Origin: Streptomyces milbemycinicus
GTDB lineage: Bacteria > Actinomycetota > Actinomycetes > Streptomycetales > Streptomycetaceae
NCBI RefSeq assembly: GCF_002154605.1
Contig: NZ_MUNE01000030.1
Location: 1 to 42,843 of the forward strand
DNA: 42,843 nucleotides
Direction: 5' to 3'
A model generated the notes under the pieces. The model saw only the letters and a list, made by a program, of their open reading frames with translations. It did no database searches and was not told the DNA's origin. Shown here in pieces: positions 39,747 through 42,843 of this stretch. The position numbers and the translations under genes were made by a program. The stretch's first letter is position 1. Every line of letters starts with the position of its first letter.

Positions 39747-40766
39747 CTACCGCCGGAGCGCCGCGGACAGCAGCGCGGCGGGCGGATCGCCATCGAGGAA
39801 GTCGAAGAGCTCGTCGAAGGTCGGTCCGGTGGCGGGGCCGTGCCGGGTGACCGCGAAGGCTGCCGCGGCGTTGGCGCCCTGTGCGGCGGCGATCGGGTCG
39901 AGCCCGTGGCCGAGGAAGGCCAGGAAGGCTCCCGTATGGGCGTCGCCCGCGCCGTTGCTGTCGACCGCGGTCACACGGCGGCCGGGGAGGTGCAGCGGCT
40001 CGCCGCCGGGCGGGACCAGCCAGCAGCCGGCCGCGTCGGCCCGCAGGAGCACCCCGGTACGGGGACCGAGCCGGGCGGCGAGCGCGGCCGCGCCCTCATA
40101 GGGGTCGGCCAGGCCGGTCAGCAGCCTTCCCTCGCGCTGGTTGCAGCTGACCCAGTCGCAGCGCGCCAGGACCGGTGCCAGCACCTCCTGCGGAATCTGG
40201 TCGACCAGGGGACCCGGGTCGAGGGAGACCCGGGTGTGCTCCGGCAGCCGCGCGACGAGCGAGGCCAGGATCGGGCCGTTGACCGGGTAGGCGAGCCCGT
40301 ATCCGGAGATCTGAACCATGTCGCCGGGGCGCAGCGCGGCGAGCACGGCCGTGGCATCGGCCTCTGTCAGCCGGGCCTCCGCGCCGAGGCTGGTGGCGAA
40401 GGTGCGCTCGCCTCCGTCGTCGACGAAGGCGACGCAGAATCCGGTGTCCGCCTCCGCGACCCGGTCCAGCACCATCTCGATGCCCTCCCTGGCGAGGTCC
40501 GCCCGCACCCGGTCGCCGAACGGCCCTGTGCCGTGGGCGCCCACGTACAGGGTCGGCAGGCCCAGGCGGCGGGCGGCGGTGAGGACGTTGAATCCGCCGC
40601 CTGTGGTGAGGTTGGTGTCCTGGGACACGGTGTCGCCGCCGCGTTCGGGCAGTGCGGGCACGCGCATCACCAGGTCGACGATGGCGTTGCCGACCAGGAC
40701 CAGCCGGCCGTCCGTGGGCTCGCCGGTGGCGCCGTGCCCGGCGGCGGGGTTCACGAGCCCGTTCAT
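39747..40766 (-). CDS. PfkB-family carbohydrate/nucleoside kinase
   Basis: This 339-residue ribokinase-fold kinase has the N-terminal signature TTGGGFNVLTAARRLGLPTL and the C-terminal DSNGAGDAHTGAFLAFLGHG with catalytic Asp in GAGD. Start ATG 40766 overlaps the stop of the permease gene (ATGA). The operon of ADP-ribosylglycohydrolase, NCS1 permease and PfkB kinase suggests salvage of ribosides or nucleobases, so ribose, adenosine or pseudouridine-type substrates are plausible. Confidence 0.92.
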   Translation of the reverse strand: MNGLVNPAAGHGATGEPTDGRLVLVGNAIVDLVMRVPALPERGGDTVSQDTNLTTGGGFNVLTAARRLGLPTLYVGAHGTGPFGDRVRADLAREGIEMVLDRVAEADTGFCVAFVDDGGERTFATSLGAEARLTEADATAVLAALRPGDMVQISGYGLAYPVNGPILASLVARLPEHTRVSLDPGPLVDQIPQEVLAPVLARCDWVSCNQREGRLLTGLADPYEGAAALAARLGPRTGVLLRADAAGCWLVPPGGEPLHLPGRRVTAVDSNGAGDAHTGAFLAFLGHGLDPIAAAQGANAAAAFAVTRHGPATGPTFDELFDFLDGDPPAALLSAALRR

Positions 40767-42256
40767 GAGATCTCCCGCGTGGCCGGAGCGGACAGGACCT
40801 GCTGCTGGGGACGCTGTCCGGCGGCCTCTTGGCGGACGGTGCCGTCCAGCCTGCGCAGCAGCGCGTAGACGGTGGCCGAGAGGGTCAGCGTCACCACCCA
40901 CCCGAGCCCGTTGGAGCCGATCCAGCTGTGTGCGAGCGGCCCGGAGAACCACACGTCGGTCGGGCTGGTGCTCGCCTCCGTGAACAGCAGGCCCACCACG
41001 ATGGCCATCGCCCAGGCGATCATCGCGGCCCAGGCGACCCCGCCCCGGAACCAGTAGCGGCTGGAGCGGCCGACGTCCATCAGGGCCGCGCTGTCGTACG
41101 ACCGGCGGACGATGAGGTCGACGGCGAAGACGCCCACCCAGGCGTTGATCGGCACGGCGAGAAGGGTGAGGAAGGTGATGAACGGGCCGTAGAAGTCCTT
41201 GGCGATCAGGATGAAGTAGATCCCGCCCGCGAAGGTGACGATCACGTCCAGGCCGACGGCGAGGGTGCGTCGGACCCGTATGCCCAGGGTGATCATGGTG
41301 AGTCCGGCCGAGTAGACGGACAGGTGGTTGGAGAGCAGCAGCCCGCCGAAGGCGGCGATCAGATACGGGATGGACATCCAGGTGGGCAGCATCGCGTTGA
41401 TGGCCGAGACCGGATCGGAGGCGGAGGCGAGATCCGGCTCACCCGCCGCGAGCAGTGAGCCCAGCGAGATCAGCACGACCAGCGGAATACCGGCGCCGAA
41501 CGCGGACGCGGCCACGAGCCGCCCGCCGGGGATCCGCCGGGGCAGATAACGGGCGTAGTCGGCGCCGGTGTTGGCCCAGCCGATCCCGGTCCCGGCAGCG
41601 ATCATGCCGACGCCCACGACCATCGCACTCACCGGACCGGCCGGCGCGTGGCCCACCTTGCCCCAGTCGACGGTGGCCGCGAGAAAACCGATCACCACCA
41701 GGTTGAGCAGGCCGAAGACATAGCTGGCCCATCTGTTGATCCACATGATGGTGGCGTGTCCGAGGCCGCTGATCAGCAGAGTGCAGCCGATGAAGACCAG
41801 CAGACAGATCACGGTGAGCACGGTGTTGCGCCGGATGCCGAACGCGACGTCGAGCAGCGCCAGCAGGGCGAAGGCGGCCGTGGTGGTGTTGATGGTCTCC
41901 CAGCCGAGCCGGCTCATCCAGGTGACCAGCGTGGGGCCCGCGTTGCCACGGACCCCGAACACCGCCCGGGACAGCGTGAGGGCGGGCGCCCCGCCCCGCT
42001 TACCGGCGATGCTGAGTGCGCCCACCAGGGCGAAGGAGCCGAAGGACCCGAGCACGGCCACGACGGCCGCCTGCCAGATGTTCAGGCCGCGGAAGCTGAC
42101 CAGAGCCGCGCCGAGCGGCAGGCCGAGGATGCTGATGTTCGCGGCGAACCAGGTCCAGAACATCTGTCCGGCGTGGCCGTGGCGCTCGGTGTCCGGAACC
42201 GGCTCGATGCCACGGGTCTCCACGGAGCCGACGCGGTCTTTCTCTGAAGCCGCCAT
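40763..42256 (-). CDS. NCS1-family purine/cytosine permease
   Basis: This 497-residue membrane transporter with about 12 helices contains ANISILGLPLGAALVSFRGL (helix 1), RAVFGVRGNAGPTLVTWMSR and IGWANTGADYARYLP, marks of the nucleobase:cation symporter-1 family (CodB-like). It carries cytosine, purines or related compounds with H+ or Na+. It lies between the ADP-ribosylglycohydrolase and kinase genes on the same strand and is coupled to the kinase by ATGA. The gap to the upstream gene holds an imperfect repeat at 42308-42370. Confidence 0.93.
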   Translation of the reverse strand: MAASEKDRVGSVETRGIEPVPDTERHGHAGQMFWTWFAANISILGLPLGAALVSFRGLNIWQAAVVAVLGSFGSFALVGALSIAGKRGGAPALTLSRAVFGVRGNAGPTLVTWMSRLGWETINTTTAAFALLALLDVAFGIRRNTVLTVICLLVFIGCTLLISGLGHATIMWINRWASYVFGLLNLVVIGFLAATVDWGKVGHAPAGPVSAMVVGVGMIAAGTGIGWANTGADYARYLPRRIPGGRLVAASAFGAGIPLVVLISLGSLLAAGEPDLASASDPVSAINAMLPTWMSIPYLIAAFGGLLLSNHLSVYSAGLTMITLGIRVRRTLAVGLDVIVTFAGGIYFILIAKDFYGPFITFLTLLAVPINAWVGVFAVDLIVRRSYDSAALMDVGRSSRYWFRGGVAWAAMIAWAMAIVVGLLFTEASTSPTDVWFSGPLAHSWIGSNGLGWVVTLTLSATVYALLRRLDGTVRQEAAGQRPQQQVLSAPATREIS

Positions 42257-42307
42257 GGTGGTACCTGTCTTTCTGTACGGGGGGCGCTCCGGTGCGGGTG
42301 GATGGGC

Positions 42308-42370
42308 GGGCGCGTGTTCACTCGGCCGGGTGCGTGTTCATTTCGGCGGGGCGCGTGTTCACTCGGCCGG
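42308..42370. repeat. Three imperfect 20-21-bp repeats across a gene end
   Basis: GCGTGTTCACTCGGCCGGG-like units occur three times. The rightmost covers the stop codon and last codons of the ADP-ribosylglycohydrolase; the other two fill the spacer to the permease. It looks like a repeated duplication of the gene's 3' end, as at two other sites in the window. Confidence 0.75.
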
Positions 42371-42843
42371 GCCGGCGCGCAGCGCGAGCAGGGCGGTGGC
42401 CAGCGGTTCCAGGTCGAGGCCGTTGACCGAGCGCAGGGTGGCGAGGGCATCGGCGGGCAGTCCCGAGGCCCCGCTGACGGAACCGGCCATGGCGCCCGCG
42501 ATGGCACCGATGGTGTCGCAGTCACCACCGAGGTTCGCCGCCAGCAGACACGCCCGCCAGGGGGCGCCCTCGGCGAGGGCCAGTACGGCGAAGGCCGCGG
42601 GGACCGACTCCTGGCTGGCGACGCTGGTGCCGACCAGGTCGCAGACGCGGTCCAGGGCCTGGTCCTCGGGCAGACCGCGGACCAGGTCCACGGCCCAGCG
42701 GATGCGGGCGGCGATATCGGCACCGGCGACCCAGTGGCCCCGCTCGGCGCCGGCCTCGGCCGCCGTGATCGCCGCGGCGAAGGCGTCCTCCAGGTCTCCG
42801 CCGTCGATGCCCCGGCTGACGGCCGCCGCCACGGCGGCCGCGG
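42359..42843 (-). CDS. ADP-ribosylglycohydrolase family protein, C-terminal part
   Basis: About 160 C-terminal residues are visible; the gene begins beyond the right edge. The motif LAANLGGDCDTIGAIAGAMA is the DraG/ARH family metal-binding signature near the C-terminus, and AFAAAITAAEAGAERGHWVA fits as well. The family cleaves ADP-ribose or related N-glycosidic bonds with Mg2+. Together with the permease and PfkB kinase downstream it suggests catabolism of imported nucleosides rather than control of a nitrogenase-type target. Confidence 0.88.
   Translation of the reverse strand, partial: AAAVAAAVSRGIDGGDLEDAFAAAITAAEAGAERGHWVAGADIAARIRWAVDLVRGLPEDQALDRVCDLVGTSVASQESVPAAFAVLALAEGAPWRACLLAANLGGDCDTIGAIAGAMAGSVSGASGLPADALATLRSVNGLDLEPLATALLALRAGPAE

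Noticed and set aside
37384..39747. 787-codon antisense frame over the P-type ATPase
   Set aside because: Low-complexity Gly/Arg/Asp composition and no homology; the ATPase strand has all catalytic motifs.

Overview
The window looks like a chromosomal segment of a Streptomyces or very close actinomycete. It has high G+C, frequent GTG and TTG starts, many ATGA start/stop overlaps, and families typical of that genus (XRE-cupin and HxlR regulators, an NB-ARC/TPR protein, a killer toxin-like protein, SHC and UbiA homologues, a CtpI-like P-type ATPase). I see no tRNA, rRNA, CRISPR array, insertion sequence or integrase.

Left accessory region (1-10.9 kb). A partial YbaK/EbsC-type gene diverges from an XRE-cupin regulator across a strong palindrome. 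A cytochrome P450 and a lower-GC PAP2 membrane phosphatase follow. Next comes an antagonism/defence-like group on the minus strand: a secreted beta/gamma-crystallin killer toxin-like protein, an APH(3'')-type aminoglycoside phosphotransferase, and a large NB-ARC/TPR (NLR-like) protein with an N-terminal RHIM-like motif. The NLR-like gene abuts a truncated amidohydrolase gene. A redox module of aldo/keto reductase, HxlR regulator and flavodoxin-like quinone reductase, with palindromic operators, closes this part.

Core (11.28-26.50 kb). Thirteen tightly packed plus-strand genes form what appears to be one undescribed biosynthetic operon. It joins tryptophan catabolism to anthranilate (tryptophan 2,3-dioxygenase, kynurenine formamidase, kynureninase) to terpenoid chemistry: a polyprenyl synthase fused to a second domain, a MenA/UbiA-type prenyltransferase, a squalene-hopene-cyclase-like enzyme, an HpnE/phytoene-desaturase-like flavoprotein and a P450. 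Two methyltransferases, a luciferase-like monooxygenase, a Baeyer-Villiger-type flavin monooxygenase and a DUF2834-like membrane protein complete it. The simplest reading is an anthranilate-primed, polycyclic meroterpenoid built with ubiquinone-like logic: prenylate, hydroxylate, methylate, then cyclise the prenyl chain. The product itself is inference.

Phage-tail island (26.49-34.48 kb, minus strand). Eleven siphophage-type genes encode a zinc-ribbon protein, an HTH protein, a tail terminator-like protein, a tail tube, a tail assembly chaperone with a probable -1 frameshift, a coiled-coil protein, a short tape measure, a distal tail protein, a fibre/baseplate-like protein, a ReqiPepy6 Gp37-like protein and a small terminal protein. 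Head, packaging, lysis and integration genes are absent, so this is either a prophage remnant or a domesticated tail-like particle.

Right flank (34.6-42.8 kb). A small three-helix-bundle protein and a 1.5 kilo-residue CtpI-like P-type ATPase with a 43-residue companion are followed by a minus-strand nucleoside/nucleobase operon: ADP-ribosylglycohydrolase (partial), NCS1 permease and PfkB kinase.
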